A stretch of DNA of 64,000 bases. It comes from Sphingobacterium puteale. GTDB lineage: Bacteria > Bacteroidota > Bacteroidia > Sphingobacteriales > Sphingobacteriaceae. The notes beneath the pieces are model-generated. The model had not been told where the DNA came from. It saw nothing but the letters and a program-made list of their open reading frames with translations, and ran no database searches. The stretch's first letter is position 1; every line of letters begins with the position of its first letter. Position numbers and translations under genes: made by a program. Below, in pieces: positions 25,814 to 36,064 of the stretch. The stretch covers positions 1-64,000 of the forward strand of contig NZ_RBWS01000009.1 of the NCBI RefSeq assembly GCF_003627955.1, written 5' to 3'.

Positions 25814-26986
25814 TTATTGCAATTCTTTGATTTTCGCATTGATCTCAGTTGTCTTAGCTTCGTCCTGCATGAAAACATAATAGTTTTTAAGATTTGTTAA
25901 AGCGTCTGCATTTTTCGGCTGTAGGGCAACCGCTTTTTCCAAATAAGGCAATACAGATTTCAATTCTGCCTTGATCTTATCTACTTCGGCGTTATATTGC
26001 GCCTGCGTCAATTTTCTGTTGTTGTTTACGACATTAAGCTTTTCACGTGTTTTGTTCATCAACGTGATCGCTAAATTTGTATTGGCTTCAAAGAAGTTCG
26101 GATCGATTTCCAATGCTTTCTTATAAGCCGCAATTGCCGCTTCGTCATTTTTTGCGGATGACTGTGCAATTCCTAAATAATAGTTCAAACTTTTGTTTGA
26201 AGGATCTTTCGCCAATTGAGCAGTGATAGCATCAATAGTTTCTTTTTCGTGACCTGTAATCAGATTCAATTCGATATTTTGCGTCATTGCCGCATTGTCA
26301 TCGGGATAAGCTTCAGCAGCTTTCTTCGCGTACTCCAAAGCAGAAGTGGTGTCTTTCACATTTAAATACAATTTAGGTAGATCGACCATAATTGTTTTAT
26401 GTGAAGAAAAGTCTTTTCTAGGGATCAGTTCTTTGTAACGCTCGATTGCATTTTTATAATCCTTGTTGGACAATGCTGCTACACCGCTGTAGTAAGTCAC
26501 CAATGTGTCTCCGGGAAGGTAAGTCAATGCTTTGGTGAATGAATTATAAGAATCGGCATATTTCTGTGCCTGATACTCTTCGGCACCGATATTGAAGTTA
26601 TATTGTCCAAGAATTTGCTCAGCCACAGTGATGTTCGCTTTGTTGGCGCCATCAGTATCCAATTGTTTTGCTTTGGCAATACCATCTTCTGCTAATTTTG
26701 CCAGTTCACTGGATTTATCTATAGTTGATAGATTTGCGTTAACGAGAGCATAAACTGTCCAAGCCTCTGCATTATCTTTTGTTTTTTCGTTGATAACAGC
26801 AGCGTCGATGGCTTCTTTTGCTGATTTAAGATTAGGCAGGCCTAATTGAGCAGTACCGGCTTCTTTTAATTCCTGAAATTTTGCAAGACCAGTTTTTGCC
26901 TTTTTTACGTTACCCGTTTGGGCGAAAGAAACTGATGTAGATACAGTACCTATTGCCGCTAATAATAATAGAGATTTTAAATTCAT
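25814..26986 (-). CDS. Periplasmic TPR-repeat protein (distal gene of gyrA operon)
   Basis: This 390-residue protein has a Sec signal peptide ending VSFAQ and a helical solenoid of tetratricopeptide repeats. The best repeat is NYYLGIAQSSAKNDEAAIAAYKKALEIDP, given here only by its ends: LGIAQS and ALEIDPNF at about residues 270-300. It probably scaffolds protein interactions in the periplasm; the partner is unknown. It starts 2 bp after the stop of a second TPR gene and is the last gene of the operon that begins with gyrA. Sequence resemblance to the upstream gene in length and layout suggests an old duplication. Confidence 0.88.
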   Translation of the reverse strand: MNLKSLLLLAAIGTVSTSVSFAQTGNVKKAKTGLAKFQELKEAGTAQLGLPNLKSAKEAIDAAVINEKTKDNAEAWTVYALVNANLSTIDKSSELAKLAEDGIAKAKQLDTDGANKANITVAEQILGQYNFNIGAEEYQAQKYADSYNSFTKALTYLPGDTLVTYYSGVAALSNKDYKNAIERYKELIPRKDFSSHKTIMVDLPKLYLNVKDTTSALEYAKKAAEAYPDDNAAMTQNIELNLITGHEKETIDAITAQLAKDPSNKSLNYYLGIAQSSAKNDEAAIAAYKKALEIDPNFFEANTNLAITLMNKTREKLNVVNNNRKLTQAQYNAEVDKIKAELKSVLPYLEKAVALQPKNADALTNLKNYYVFMQDEAKTTEINAKIKELQ

Positions 26987-26988
26987 AT

Positions 26989-28089
26989 CTATTTAACTGT
27001 TAATTGATTCAATAATAAATTTACCCTGTCCAGTTGTGAAGCATCATCCATAAGTGTATAATATTTTGCCAGTGCCTTCAAGGCATTCACATCATAGGGT
27101 TTGATCTCGTTTGCTTTTAATAGATATTCGACCGTTAAATCCTGAATATCTTGATTCGTCGGATCTTTTAATAGCGTTTCAAGATTAATTAAGCCTAATG
27201 CCAAATTAGATTCATAGTTGTTTGGATCTAACCGCAATACATTATTATAATACTCTTTTGCTTTTTTTAGATCATTTGCATTTTCGTAAGAATAGCCGGC
27301 AATGTAATTTAATTCAACATTTTCAGGCTCCAGACGAATGGCATCAGCAATCACATTCAATATGGCATCATACGAACTGTTGGCTGAATATACATCGATC
27401 AATCTAAAAAGTATCTGCTTATTCTCAGGGAATACAGCATGTCCTTTCTCTAAAACGTTTAAGACATCCTGTTTAGTACCTCCCAGACTATAAATTTGTG
27501 CTAATTCCAGAAAGTAGCCCGGCTTAGGGTTTTCACCTTTAATGAGTTCATCATAATATTTGATGGAATTCATATAATCTTTGTTTTTTCCGGCGAGTAC
27601 CGCAAGATTATATTTTAGGTCGCTATTTTTAAAACCGAGCGAGTCTATGCGGAGGTAAGCCTGGTATGCTTTATCAAACTTTCCGTCCTTTAAAGCAGCA
27701 CCGCCTTGATAGGAGATGGCACCAGCAAGATTTTGACGGATATAATCCATCTCAGCCGGAAAATTTCGACGTGCTTTTTTCGCATCCAGCAATTTTAATG
27801 ATTTGATGGATATGTCGATAGGGTCAAGTTTATACTGCTGTTTTCGAGTTGAATCCGCAACTGCCAGTGAGCTATACACCAACGCCCTCAGAAGGTTGTT
27901 GTTGACAGATGCCGAATCTTTTTTGGATTGGAACGCAGCATCTGCAAACTTTCTGGCGTTTTCAAGATTTTTAAAATCGCCAGTTTTGGTATATAAAGCA
28001 AAACTGTTGCTGCCCTCTTTTAAATTTGATTGGGCAGCAACAGTTAAACTACTTGCAGATATGAACAATGATATCAGTAAGTTTTTCAT
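26989..28089 (-). CDS. Periplasmic TPR-repeat protein (middle gene of gyrA operon)
   Basis: The protein is 366 residues with a signal peptide (ending TVAAQ) and several TPR units, for example IAGYSYENANDLKKAKEYY followed by VLRLDPNNYE. Like its neighbour it should be an exported interaction scaffold. It begins 5 bp after the gyrA stop codon and ends 2 bp before the next TPR gene, so all three are tightly coupled. A functional link to gyrase is not implied, since the TPR proteins carry export signals. Confidence 0.88.
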   Translation of the reverse strand: MKNLLISLFISASSLTVAAQSNLKEGSNSFALYTKTGDFKNLENARKFADAAFQSKKDSASVNNNLLRALVYSSLAVADSTRKQQYKLDPIDISIKSLKLLDAKKARRNFPAEMDYIRQNLAGAISYQGGAALKDGKFDKAYQAYLRIDSLGFKNSDLKYNLAVLAGKNKDYMNSIKYYDELIKGENPKPGYFLELAQIYSLGGTKQDVLNVLEKGHAVFPENKQILFRLIDVYSANSSYDAILNVIADAIRLEPENVELNYIAGYSYENANDLKKAKEYYNNVLRLDPNNYESNLALGLINLETLLKDPTNQDIQDLTVEYLLKANEIKPYDVNALKALAKYYTLMDDASQLDRVNLLLNQLTVK

Positions 28090-28094
28090 TCAGT

Positions 28095-30662
28095 TTATTC
28101 TTCGTTTGAATCTATATTTTCTCCAGAAGTTAATCCTTCATTATCCGCTTCTGTTGAATTTTCATCGCCAGACTCTTCATCCGATTCTTCTTCGCGATCT
28201 ACTTTTGTGATCGAAGCGATCTCGTCGTTGTCTTTCAGGTTAATGAGTCTTACTCCTTGTGTTGCACGGCCCATTACACGCAATTCTTCTACAGCTATCC
28301 GGATAACAATACCTGATTTATTGATGATCATAAGGTCTTCTGCGTCTGTAACGCCTTTTATAGCAACCAATTCACCTGTTTTATCAGTGACATTGATTGT
28401 TTTGACACCCTTACCACCACGATTTGTGACCCGGTAATCTTCGATATCCGTACGTTTTCCGTAGCCTTTCTCCGAGACCACCAACACCGTTGTTTCTGAA
28501 TCATTGACACTAATCATGCCAATCACCTCATCACTATCGGAAGATAGGGTAATACCACGAACACCTGTTGCTGTACGGCCCATTGGGCGGACGGTAGACT
28601 CATTAAAGCGAATTGCTCTTCCTGAGCGCAGTGCCATCACAATTTCGCTACTTCCTGTCGTCAAACAAGCTTCGATCAATTGATCACCGTCGTTGATGTT
28701 GATTGCATTGATACCATTTGCTCTCGGGCGGGAATAGGCTTCCAAAGACGTTTTCTTGATGGTACCTTTTTTAGTACACATGATAATGAAGTTGTTTTCC
28801 AGGTATTCCTGGTCTTTCAGGTTCTTCACTAAGATAAAGGCCTTAATTTTCTCTTCTTTCGGTACATTAATGATGTTTTGAAGTGCACGGCCACGCGAAG
28901 TACGGCTTCCTTCAGGAATCTCAAATGCACGCAACCAGAAACAGCGACCTGCTTCTGTAAATAGGAGCATGTAGTTGTGCGCCGAGGCTGTAATGATGTG
29001 CTCAGTGAAATCCTCTTCACGTGTGTTTGTTCCGATTGATCCTCGGCCACCACGACCTTGACGTTTATATTCGGATAACGGCGTACGTTTTACATAGCTG
29101 TTATGGGAGATTGTGATCACGATTTCTTCGTCATCAATAAAGTCTTCCATACGCATGTCTTCGGCAGAATGAACAATCTGCGACCTACGTTCGTCACCAT
29201 ATTTTTCTTTGATCTCAATTAACTCATCTTTGATGATCTTCATGCGGAGCTCTTCGTCTGCCAATACAGATTTCAAATAGTCAATTGTTTTCATCAATTC
29301 AGCATATTCTTCTTTGATCTTATCACGTTCCAGTCCTGTCAGACGACGCAAAGTCATATCCAAAATAGCACGGGCCTGCAGATCGGATAGACCGAATTGC
29401 TCCATCAATCCAACACGTGCATCTTCAGGCGTATCGGAGTTACGGATTAATTTGATGACTTCATCCAAATGATCCAAGGCGATCAAGTATCCTTCTAAGA
29501 TATGCGCACGTTTTTCAGCTTCCGCCAATTCGTAACGTGTACGTCTGACAATAACATCGTGTCTATGTTCAACAAACTCACGAATCATATCTTTTAGATT
29601 CATCAGTACAGGTCTTCCTTTAACTAAGGCGATATTATTGACTGAAAAAGAAGTTTGTAGCGCTGTATATTTGAATAGATTGTTTAAAACAACATTGGCG
29701 TTGGCATCACGTTTAATGTCATAAACGACACGCATACCAGTACGGTCAGACTCATCGCGGATTGCCGAAATACCTTCCAATTTCTTTTCATTGACCAAAT
29801 CTGCAGTACGTTCGATCATATTAGCCTTATTCACCTGGTAAGGGATTTCGGTCACAATAATCTGTTCTTTTCCGGACTTGGTGGTTTCAATTTCGGCTTT
29901 AGCACGCATGACAATACGGCCACGGCCCGTATTACAAGCATCCTGAACTCCTGCATACCCGTAGATCAATGCTCCCGTAGGGAAGTCAGGGCCTTTGATA
30001 TGTTGCATCAACTCGGGGACTTCGATATCACGGTTGTCGATGAAAGCTATTGTACCGTCGATTACTTCCGAGAGGTTGTGCGGGGCCATATTGGTTGCCA
30101 TACCTACGGCGATACCCGACGCTCCATTGACCAGGAGGTTAGGGATACGTGTTGGCAATACGGTAGGCTCTTGCAAAGAGTCGTCAAAGTTATTTTGGAA
30201 ATCAACAGTGTCTTTGTTGATATCGGATAGCATTTCTTCGGCGATCTTCTTTAATCTCGCCTCTGTATAACGCATTGCCGCAGGAGGGTCACCGTCAATG
30301 GAACCGTAGTTACCTTGGCCATCCACCAGCGGGTAGCGCAAACTCCAATCTTGAGCCATACGAACCATGGTGTCGTAAACGGAGGAATCACCATGTGGGT
30401 GATATTTACCTAATACGTCACCAACGATACGGGCAGACTTTTTATAAGGTTTACCACTGGTAACCCCTAAGTCCAACATACCATAAAGAACACGTCTGTG
30501 TACAGGCTTCATGCCGTCACGTGCATCAGGAAGAGCCCGGGATACAATGACAGACATGGAGTAGTCAATGTAAGCAGACTTCATCTGATCCTCGATATTG
30601 ATTGGGATAATCCGGTCGTTTGCCGGAACAAGATTGTTGTCGTTTTCTGTTTCTTCAGCCAT
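28095..30662 (-). CDS. gyrA: DNA gyrase subunit A
   Basis: This is the breakage-reunion subunit of DNA gyrase, which introduces negative supercoils. The N-terminal winged-helix region has [10 protein letters not shown]; Ser93 and Asp97 correspond to E. coli Ser83 and Asp87, so both main quinolone-determining positions carry the susceptible residues. The catalytic tyrosine is Tyr132 in [10 protein letters not shown]. The C-terminal pinwheel begins near the GyrA-box-like RQGRGGRG. The 855-residue length is normal, with an acidic, low-complexity tail ([10 protein letters not shown]). It is the first gene of a gyrA-TPR-TPR operon. Confidence 0.98.
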   Translation of the reverse strand: MAEETENDNNLVPANDRIIPINIEDQMKSAYIDYSMSVIVSRALPDARDGMKPVHRRVLYGMLDLGVTSGKPYKKSARIVGDVLGKYHPHGDSSVYDTMVRMAQDWSLRYPLVDGQGNYGSIDGDPPAAMRYTEARLKKIAEEMLSDINKDTVDFQNNFDDSLQEPTVLPTRIPNLLVNGASGIAVGMATNMAPHNLSEVIDGTIAFIDNRDIEVPELMQHIKGPDFPTGALIYGYAGVQDACNTGRGRIVMRAKAEIETTKSGKEQIIVTEIPYQVNKANMIERTADLVNEKKLEGISAIRDESDRTGMRVVYDIKRDANANVVLNNLFKYTALQTSFSVNNIALVKGRPVLMNLKDMIREFVEHRHDVIVRRTRYELAEAEKRAHILEGYLIALDHLDEVIKLIRNSDTPEDARVGLMEQFGLSDLQARAILDMTLRRLTGLERDKIKEEYAELMKTIDYLKSVLADEELRMKIIKDELIEIKEKYGDERRSQIVHSAEDMRMEDFIDDEEIVITISHNSYVKRTPLSEYKRQGRGGRGSIGTNTREEDFTEHIITASAHNYMLLFTEAGRCFWLRAFEIPEGSRTSRGRALQNIINVPKEEKIKAFILVKNLKDQEYLENNFIIMCTKKGTIKKTSLEAYSRPRANGINAININDGDQLIEACLTTGSSEIVMALRSGRAIRFNESTVRPMGRTATGVRGITLSSDSDEVIGMISVNDSETTVLVVSEKGYGKRTDIEDYRVTNRGGKGVKTINVTDKTGELVAIKGVTDAEDLMIINKSGIVIRIAVEELRVMGRATQGVRLINLKDNDEIASITKVDREEESDEESGDENSTEADNEGLTSGENIDSNEE

Positions 30663-30686
30663 ATGAATTTGGTTTCAATAAAACTA

Positions 30687-30716
30687 GTAAGCAAGCCCTT
30701 TTAATTGGCTTGCTAC
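30687..30716 (-). other. Hairpin just upstream of gyrA
   Basis: An 8-bp stem (agcaagcc paired with ggcttgct), extended by two pairs across a one-base bulge, lies 25-54 bp before the gyrA start. On the minus strand it is followed by a short T-rich stretch, so it could end the copA-like transcript or structure the gyrA leader. Confidence 0.4.
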
Positions 30717-30825
30717 GCATGCGAAGTTACAAAAATTTAACCTCAAAAGCGAATGAATTGAACCCTAATATACACAAAAAAGATAATCTTTTATGGATTG
30801 TCTTGGTACCTATGCCGTATCGTTT

Positions 30826-32925
30826 TTATTTCAATTTTTTAAAGCGCAGGCGGATCGAATTACTGATGACAATGAGATCGGAGAAGGCCATACTTAAAGC
30901 CGCCAGCATCGGGCCTAAGAATCCTGCTGCTGCCAATGGGATCGCGATAATATTATAGGCAAATGCCCAAAAAAGATTCTGCTTGATAGTCAGTAAGGTG
31001 TGATGGCCTATCTGCAGCAGCTTTTCGATAGATTTCAGATCACTATTCAGCAGAATGACTTTTGCAGACTGAATGGCAATATGTGTTGCGTCGCCGAGTG
31101 AAATACCGACATCAGCTGCCGTAAGGGCAGGAGCATCGTTAATGCCGTCGCCTACCATTGCTGTAGCGGCCGTTTTTTTGAGATCCGAAAGAATTGCCAA
31201 TTTTTCGCTGGGTGATTTTTCCCAGTAAACATCCGCTATACCAAGTTTTTGGGCCACCCGTTCACATTTACTTTGTCGATCACCGCTCAATAGGATAGGC
31301 CGGATCCCTTTATCTTTTAGGTACTGTACAAGTTCCTTTGCATAGGGCTTGATCTGATCTTCCAGCACGATACCTGCAATGACGACTTCATTGATGGTCA
31401 GCGTCAGGTCGTACCTGTTGGAATAATCTTTCCTGCCAATTTTTGCATTACAAATGGAATAGCTGTTTCCATTGGTGTCCGTGGCAAATATTCCCTGTCC
31501 TTTTATTTCGTTGACTTCTTTGAATATAATGCGGTATGACTTGATCTCCTTGAGATGCTTGCGGATAGATTGGGCAATCGGGTGACTGGAATAACTTTCC
31601 AGCTGCGCAATGATCGACTCCACCTGCGATTGCGCTATACCAAAGGTCTGAATGGCTTTGATATTAAAATCGCCGGTTGTTAGCGTTCCCGTTTTATCAA
31701 AAACCATCTGTTTGATTTCTGACAGTTCTTCGATTGTGCTGCCGCCCTTGATAAGGATGCCCTGTTTAGCTGCCCGCCCCAGACCGACCATCACTGCCGT
31801 GGGTGTGGCCAGGCCCATCGCACAGGGACAGGAGACCACAAGTGTCGCAATGGCATTCATCAATGCCTGCTGTAGCGGCAACTGGGCAATAAAGTAGGCG
31901 ATAAAAAAAGTGAAAAATGCGATCATGACAACAATAGGTACAAAATAGGCCGCCACTTTATCTCCAAATTTTTGAATGGGCGGCTTTTTGCTCTGCGCGT
32001 CTTTAATTAATTGAATGATCTGATATAAAACGCTTTTAGACCCCACTTTAGTGGCCGAAATCCGGATATTGCCGGCGCTCAGCAATGTGCCGCCGATCAC
32101 GGCATCATATTTTGTTTTTTCGACCGGGAGACTCTCGCCCGTCAGCATGGATTCGTCGATCCAGGCATGGCCATCCAGAATATCTCCGTCCACAGGAATC
32201 AGGCTTCCCGTGTTCACTTTCAGAATATCCCCGGATCTGATCTCTTTTGCCCTAATTTCAATTTCGTTATCACCTTCAATTTTAATCGCTTTAATATCTT
32301 GGTATTTAACCAGATCTTTGATGGCAGATGTGGTTTTGGTAACAGCTCGTTTTTCAAGTACATTACCCATAAAGACTAAGGTAATAATCGTCGCACAGGT
32401 TTCGTAAAACTGATAATCGTGCCCCAGCTGATAATAACTACCAATAGCACTGTAGACAAACGCCGCAGTAGATCCGACAAAAATAAGCACATCCATGTTG
32501 GGCATTTTATTCCATAGCGAACGCAGGGCGCTATTACCAAAGTAGAGACAACCGACAAGATAAACCGGTGTACAAAAAGCCAACTGTATATAGGGATCGT
32601 GGAGCAAGGGGAGAGTCACAAACATATGGCTCCATAGCGGAATGGTAAAAAGTAGGCAGATCAAAAATTTGAATTCAACTGACTTCCAAAAGCTTACTTT
32701 GCTGTCTTTATCCTGAATGACTTTATAGCCCAATGACTCGATACCTTTAACAAGCTGCGGAACCTGATCCTGGGGGATAGCGGAGAACTTTACTTCATCT
32801 GAAGCGAAATCAACGTAGATCTCCTTAGCGCCCTTGTCTTCTAGGTATTTATGGATTGAAATAGCACAATTTGTGCAGTGCATTCCGGTTACGTTGAGTT
32901 CAGTTTGCACGTTGGATTCCTTCAT
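30826..32925 (-). CDS. copA: Copper-translocating P1B-type ATPase
   Basis: This 699-residue heavy-metal ATPase probably exports Cu+ from the cytosol. A single N-terminal HMA domain carries GMHCTNCA (Cys17 and Cys20). The membrane metal site is SCPCAMG in the sixth helix, typical of Cu+/Ag+ pumps. Catalytic motifs are TGES, DKTGTLT (phosphorylated Asp) and GDGINDAPAL. No chaperone or CueR-type regulator lies next to it, and it appears monocistronic. Ag+ export is an alternative within the same subgroup. Confidence 0.92.
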   Translation of the reverse strand: MKESNVQTELNVTGMHCTNCAISIHKYLEDKGAKEIYVDFASDEVKFSAIPQDQVPQLVKGIESLGYKVIQDKDSKVSFWKSVEFKFLICLLFTIPLWSHMFVTLPLLHDPYIQLAFCTPVYLVGCLYFGNSALRSLWNKMPNMDVLIFVGSTAAFVYSAIGSYYQLGHDYQFYETCATIITLVFMGNVLEKRAVTKTTSAIKDLVKYQDIKAIKIEGDNEIEIRAKEIRSGDILKVNTGSLIPVDGDILDGHAWIDESMLTGESLPVEKTKYDAVIGGTLLSAGNIRISATKVGSKSVLYQIIQLIKDAQSKKPPIQKFGDKVAAYFVPIVVMIAFFTFFIAYFIAQLPLQQALMNAIATLVVSCPCAMGLATPTAVMVGLGRAAKQGILIKGGSTIEELSEIKQMVFDKTGTLTTGDFNIKAIQTFGIAQSQVESIIAQLESYSSHPIAQSIRKHLKEIKSYRIIFKEVNEIKGQGIFATDTNGNSYSICNAKIGRKDYSNRYDLTLTINEVVIAGIVLEDQIKPYAKELVQYLKDKGIRPILLSGDRQSKCERVAQKLGIADVYWEKSPSEKLAILSDLKKTAATAMVGDGINDAPALTAADVGISLGDATHIAIQSAKVILLNSDLKSIEKLLQIGHHTLLTIKQNLFWAFAYNIIAIPLAAAGFLGPMLAALSMAFSDLIVISNSIRLRFKKLK

Positions 32926-33064
32926 TTAATAGCATGTAATGTCTTTAGGCAAAGATAGGTATTTCCTGATAATGCTCTTTACGTAAAGTAAAATTGTTTA
33001 GTTTCATGACTGCTTTAGCTCTACTGTACAGGAAAAAAAATCTTCAGCACCGTGGAGAAAACGA

Positions 33065-33072
33065 TAAATTTG
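33065..33072 (+). promoter_or_regulatory. TAAATTTG -7 box for the mechanosensitive channel gene
   Basis: An exact TAnnTTTG match lies 31 bp upstream of the chosen ATG and downstream of an alternative GTG start, which favours the later start. No clear -33 element was seen. Confidence 0.45.
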
Positions 33073-33102
33073 TTTTTATTTGCAAATCATCAATGTTTAA
33101 AA

Positions 33103-33945
33103 ATGACAAAATCTATTTCCTTTATCATACGGATTATTCTACTCGTTGCATTGACGGCTTCATTTGTACAATTCGAGTCTTTTTACAGGCAGCGGGAGGT
33201 CATTCTGAACATGGCTTACGGCCTGAATACTTTTCTGACGGCCAGTGTACTGATTTCGATCGGTCATTTTATTCTTGTCAAGCTTTACAACAGCCGCAAT
33301 GAACACCAGGTTGTCCGCGGTAACTTCGTACTGGGGATCACACGTGTGGCAACTGTGGGAAATGTGTTTTTTATCATTGTTAGTTTGATGATTGCGGTCG
33401 GTATCAACCCGAAAGATTTTATAACCAGCATGACGATTGTGGCGATGGCCATTGCAGTTATCTTCAGGGAATATATTACCAATATGATATCGGGCCTGAT
33501 CATTATGTTTTCGGATCAATTTTCCGTGGGTGATCGCATTAAAATAGGGGAATACCAAGGTAAAATCGTCGACATTACGCTGGCCAATCTCGTTGTCCGG
33601 GACGAGGATGATGATGCGGTCATGATCCCTAACAACTTGGTGTTTACGGCCACTCTGGTCAATAAAACATCGCAGAAATCCAATAAAATTGTCGTAAAAT
33701 TTGAATTGCCGATAGATCGTGCCGTGCCTGTAGAAGTGCTAGAAGAATACTTTAATCCCTTATTTCAGCATAATTCCAATCTGGATCATGGTCAAGGATT
33801 TACGGTGAAAATAGCTGACTTAGCCAAAGACTATGTAAAATATAAAGTAGAGGTCAGCACGATATCCTCAAGTAACCGGATCCACCAGCAGGTGCAGAGC
33901 AAGATTCTGAATGAGGTTCTTCAATTTAAGGGAGCGGTCAGTTAG
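33103..33945 (+). CDS. Small-conductance mechanosensitive channel family protein
   Basis: This inner-membrane channel of the MscS family should gate under membrane tension during osmotic downshock. With the ATG at MTKSISFII it has 280 residues: three N-terminal helices, a pore-lining segment (MAIAVIFREYITNMISGLIIM), then the MscS beta domain with FSVGDRIKIGEYQGKI and VMIPNNLV. A GTG 51 bp upstream is possible but overlaps the predicted promoter. Its stop overlaps that of the convergent coaA by 4 bp. Confidence 0.9.
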   Translation: MTKSISFIIRIILLVALTASFVQFESFYRQREVILNMAYGLNTFLTASVLISIGHFILVKLYNSRNEHQVVRGNFVLGITRVATVGNVFFIIVSLMIAVGINPKDFITSMTIVAMAIAVIFREYITNMISGLIIMFSDQFSVGDRIKIGEYQGKIVDITLANLVVRDEDDDAVMIPNNLVFTATLVNKTSQKSNKIVVKFELPIDRAVPVEVLEEYFNPLFQHNSNLDHGQGFTVKIADLAKDYVKYKVEVSTISSSNRIHQQVQSKILNEVLQFKGAVS

Positions 33946-34901
33946 ATCTTTCTGACTTTCACATTCTTGACAAAATGGTGGCTGCCTTTTTCCAGGATAA
34001 GATCGGCGCGATAGCGGGTCGGTAAGATATTCTTGATCAGGTTTGGCTTATTAATCTCATTCCAGATATTGACGGCCATCGCATTACTTTCTTCGGGTGA
34101 CATATCTGCATATTTATGGAAAAATGAAGCCGGATTCTGAAAGGCTGTCGCCCGTAGGGATTCAAACCTGTTGGTATACCACTCGATGAGGTTTTTCTCA
34201 CTGGCATGTACATAGATCGAATAATCGAAAAAGTCGGAAACGAAGACACTATGTCCTTTGCGGGGTCGTTGTGAATTGACCTGTAACACGTTGATTCCTT
34301 CGACGATTAAGATGTCCGGTTGTTCAATGATCTGGTGCTGATCATCGGGTAATACATCGTAAACCAAATGGCTGTAAACCGGAACCATGATTTTAGGTGC
34401 TCCGGATTTAACCGCAGAAAGGAAATGGATCAGGCGTTTGGCATCATAGCTTTCCGGAAATCCTTTGCGGTTTAGAATTCCTTTTTCGATCAGTTGTTGA
34501 TTGGGATGGAGAAAACCATCCGTGGTCACCAGATCCACCTTTGGTTTTGAAGGCAGCATACTCAGTACCCGTTGCAACACCCTGGCCGTGGTACTTTTTC
34601 CTACAGCGACGGAGCCCGCAATACCGATGATATAAGGTAATTTGCTTTCTTCTTTTCCAAAAAAACGATTTGTCCGCTGATGCAGGCTTTGGAAACGGTC
34701 AATGTGAATTTCCAGCAAATGGCTCAGAGGAAAATAGACTTCTTCGATTTCTTGGTTTGTCAATGGCTCGTTGAGCGCATGCAGGCTCTCAAGATCTTCG
34801 GAACTGAAGTTGTGCAATACCTTTCCATTTAGATTTTTCCAGTCTTCCCGTTTAATTGATCTAAAAGGAGAGTCAATTGCTATTTGTGGATCCAATTGCA
34901 T
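33942..34901 (-). CDS. coaA: Pantothenate kinase, type I
   Basis: This enzyme phosphorylates pantothenate with ATP, the first and usually rate-limiting step of coenzyme A synthesis, and is feedback-inhibited by CoA in characterised homologs. At 319 residues it has family size, with P-loop GSVAVGKSTTA, VTTDGFLHPNQ, the EGFPESYD-like GFPESYD segment and ILIVEGINVLQ. It is cytosolic. No other CoA gene lies nearby. The gene is convergent with the mechanosensitive channel gene, with overlapping stop codons. Confidence 0.96.
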   Translation of the reverse strand: MQLDPQIAIDSPFRSIKREDWKNLNGKVLHNFSSEDLESLHALNEPLTNQEIEEVYFPLSHLLEIHIDRFQSLHQRTNRFFGKEESKLPYIIGIAGSVAVGKSTTARVLQRVLSMLPSKPKVDLVTTDGFLHPNQQLIEKGILNRKGFPESYDAKRLIHFLSAVKSGAPKIMVPVYSHLVYDVLPDDQHQIIEQPDILIVEGINVLQVNSQRPRKGHSVFVSDFFDYSIYVHASEKNLIEWYTNRFESLRATAFQNPASFFHKYADMSPEESNAMAVNIWNEINKPNLIKNILPTRYRADLILEKGSHHFVKNVKVRKI

Positions 34902-35096
34902 CGAATTGCTATTTTTATTGAACGTTTAAATGTTGTTGATGTCCTGCTTATTTTTTGCTGTTACAGCGCACTTTTCAACTATTCAGCGGCATACAAGAAC
35001 CTTCATTATCTTTTACTGCAATTGGCAGGTATTGTTGTGCGAAGATTTTTTGTGCGGACAAATATAATTAGTGTCGCCCGTTATCCCAAGAAACAA

Positions 35097-35501
35097 TTAC
35101 AAATGATTTGAAGTTATTACAATAGGATTAGTTAAGATTTTATGTACAGGACATTTTTCGGCAATCTTAAACAGTCTCGTCTTTTGTTCGTCATCCAGAT
35201 TACCCTTAAAGCTAATATGACATTGTATGTAGGTCGCCTGTTGCTGTTCACTGGTCTGCACTTCATGCGAAAGGCGGATAATAACTTCTTCCAGAGGCCA
35301 TTTTTTTCGGTCGGCATACATTTTTACGGTGATCGCTTTGCAGGCGCCTAGCGAAGAGAGCAGCAGCGGTGTGGGATTTATTCCCTGATCCTGTCCACCC
35401 AAGTCCTCGGGCTCATCGGCAATAATCTGGTGTTTACCATATTGTACGGTCGTGGTATAAGGTGTTTCACCTATGGTGACAATAACTTCATTTTCCATCA
35501 T
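35097..35501 (-). CDS. OsmC family protein (YhfA-like branch)
   Basis: This 134-residue cytosolic protein has the OsmC fold, with the first cysteine in SSLGACKAITVKMYADRK and the second in AEKCPVHKIL, so peroxide reduction is likely. The ADRK.WPLE segment is typical of the YhfA-like branch. It follows methylglyoxal synthase on the same strand, 18 bp downstream of its stop, so the two probably form an operon. Confidence 0.88.
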   Translation of the reverse strand: MMENEVIVTIGETPYTTTVQYGKHQIIADEPEDLGGQDQGINPTPLLLSSLGACKAITVKMYADRKKWPLEEVIIRLSHEVQTSEQQQATYIQCHISFKGNLDDEQKTRLFKIAEKCPVHKILTNPIVITSNHL

Positions 35502-35519
35502 CTTGAATAAAATGGTTTG

Positions 35520-35900
35520 TTAGTCGACAAGATCTTCCAATAATCCTTCAATAATTAAGCTTCCGGTGGCAGGATTGGTGGCCAAGGGAACATTGTAAAG
35601 GTCGCACACACGCATCAACATTTGAATATCAGGTTCGTGGGCGTGCTTGCCAAGTGGATCACGAAAGAAGATAATGCCATCTACTTTACCTTCAGCGGCC
35701 AGTGCGGCAATCTGCGCGTCGCCTCCCATCGGGCCGCTTAATTTTAACTCCACTGGAAGTCCTGTCTGCCGCACATAAGAACCCGTCGTTCCCGTAGCGA
35801 TAATATGAGCATGCTCCAGTAAATCCTGGTGGTCTTTGACAAAAGCAACCATTTCTGGCTTCTTGCCATCATGGGCTATCAGTGCGATTGTTTTTTTCAT
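35520..35900 (-). CDS. mgsA: Methylglyoxal synthase
   Basis: This enzyme converts dihydroxyacetone phosphate into methylglyoxal and phosphate, a bypass of lower glycolysis used when phosphate is limiting or sugar phosphates accumulate. At 126 residues it has single-domain size. The catalytic Asp61 is in GPMGGDAQ, and His88 and Asp91 correspond to the E. coli active-site His98 and Asp101. Phosphate-binding residues GTTGS follow. It is the first gene of a probable operon with an OsmC-type peroxidase. Confidence 0.95.
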   Translation of the reverse strand: MKKTIALIAHDGKKPEMVAFVKDHQDLLEHAHIIATGTTGSYVRQTGLPVELKLSGPMGGDAQIAALAAEGKVDGIIFFRDPLGKHAHEPDIQMLMRVCDLYNVPLATNPATGSLIIEGLLEDLVD

Positions 35901-36064
35901 CCCTATCTAATTATTTATTCATTTGCATTTGCGTCCAATGGCTAAAAAGCCACCTTCAACAGATTTATGTGTCTATCGGCAGGTAACACGATATGGCACA
36001 GTTAGTTTTGTTCTTTTAAAATGTTTATCTATATCTTCTAAACTTAAGCAATGCTTGTAAAATG

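Noticed and set aside
34902..35096. Plus-strand ORF of 75 codons between coaA and the OsmC-like gene
   Set aside because: It overlaps the start of coaA on the opposite strand and shows no domain or upstream signal.
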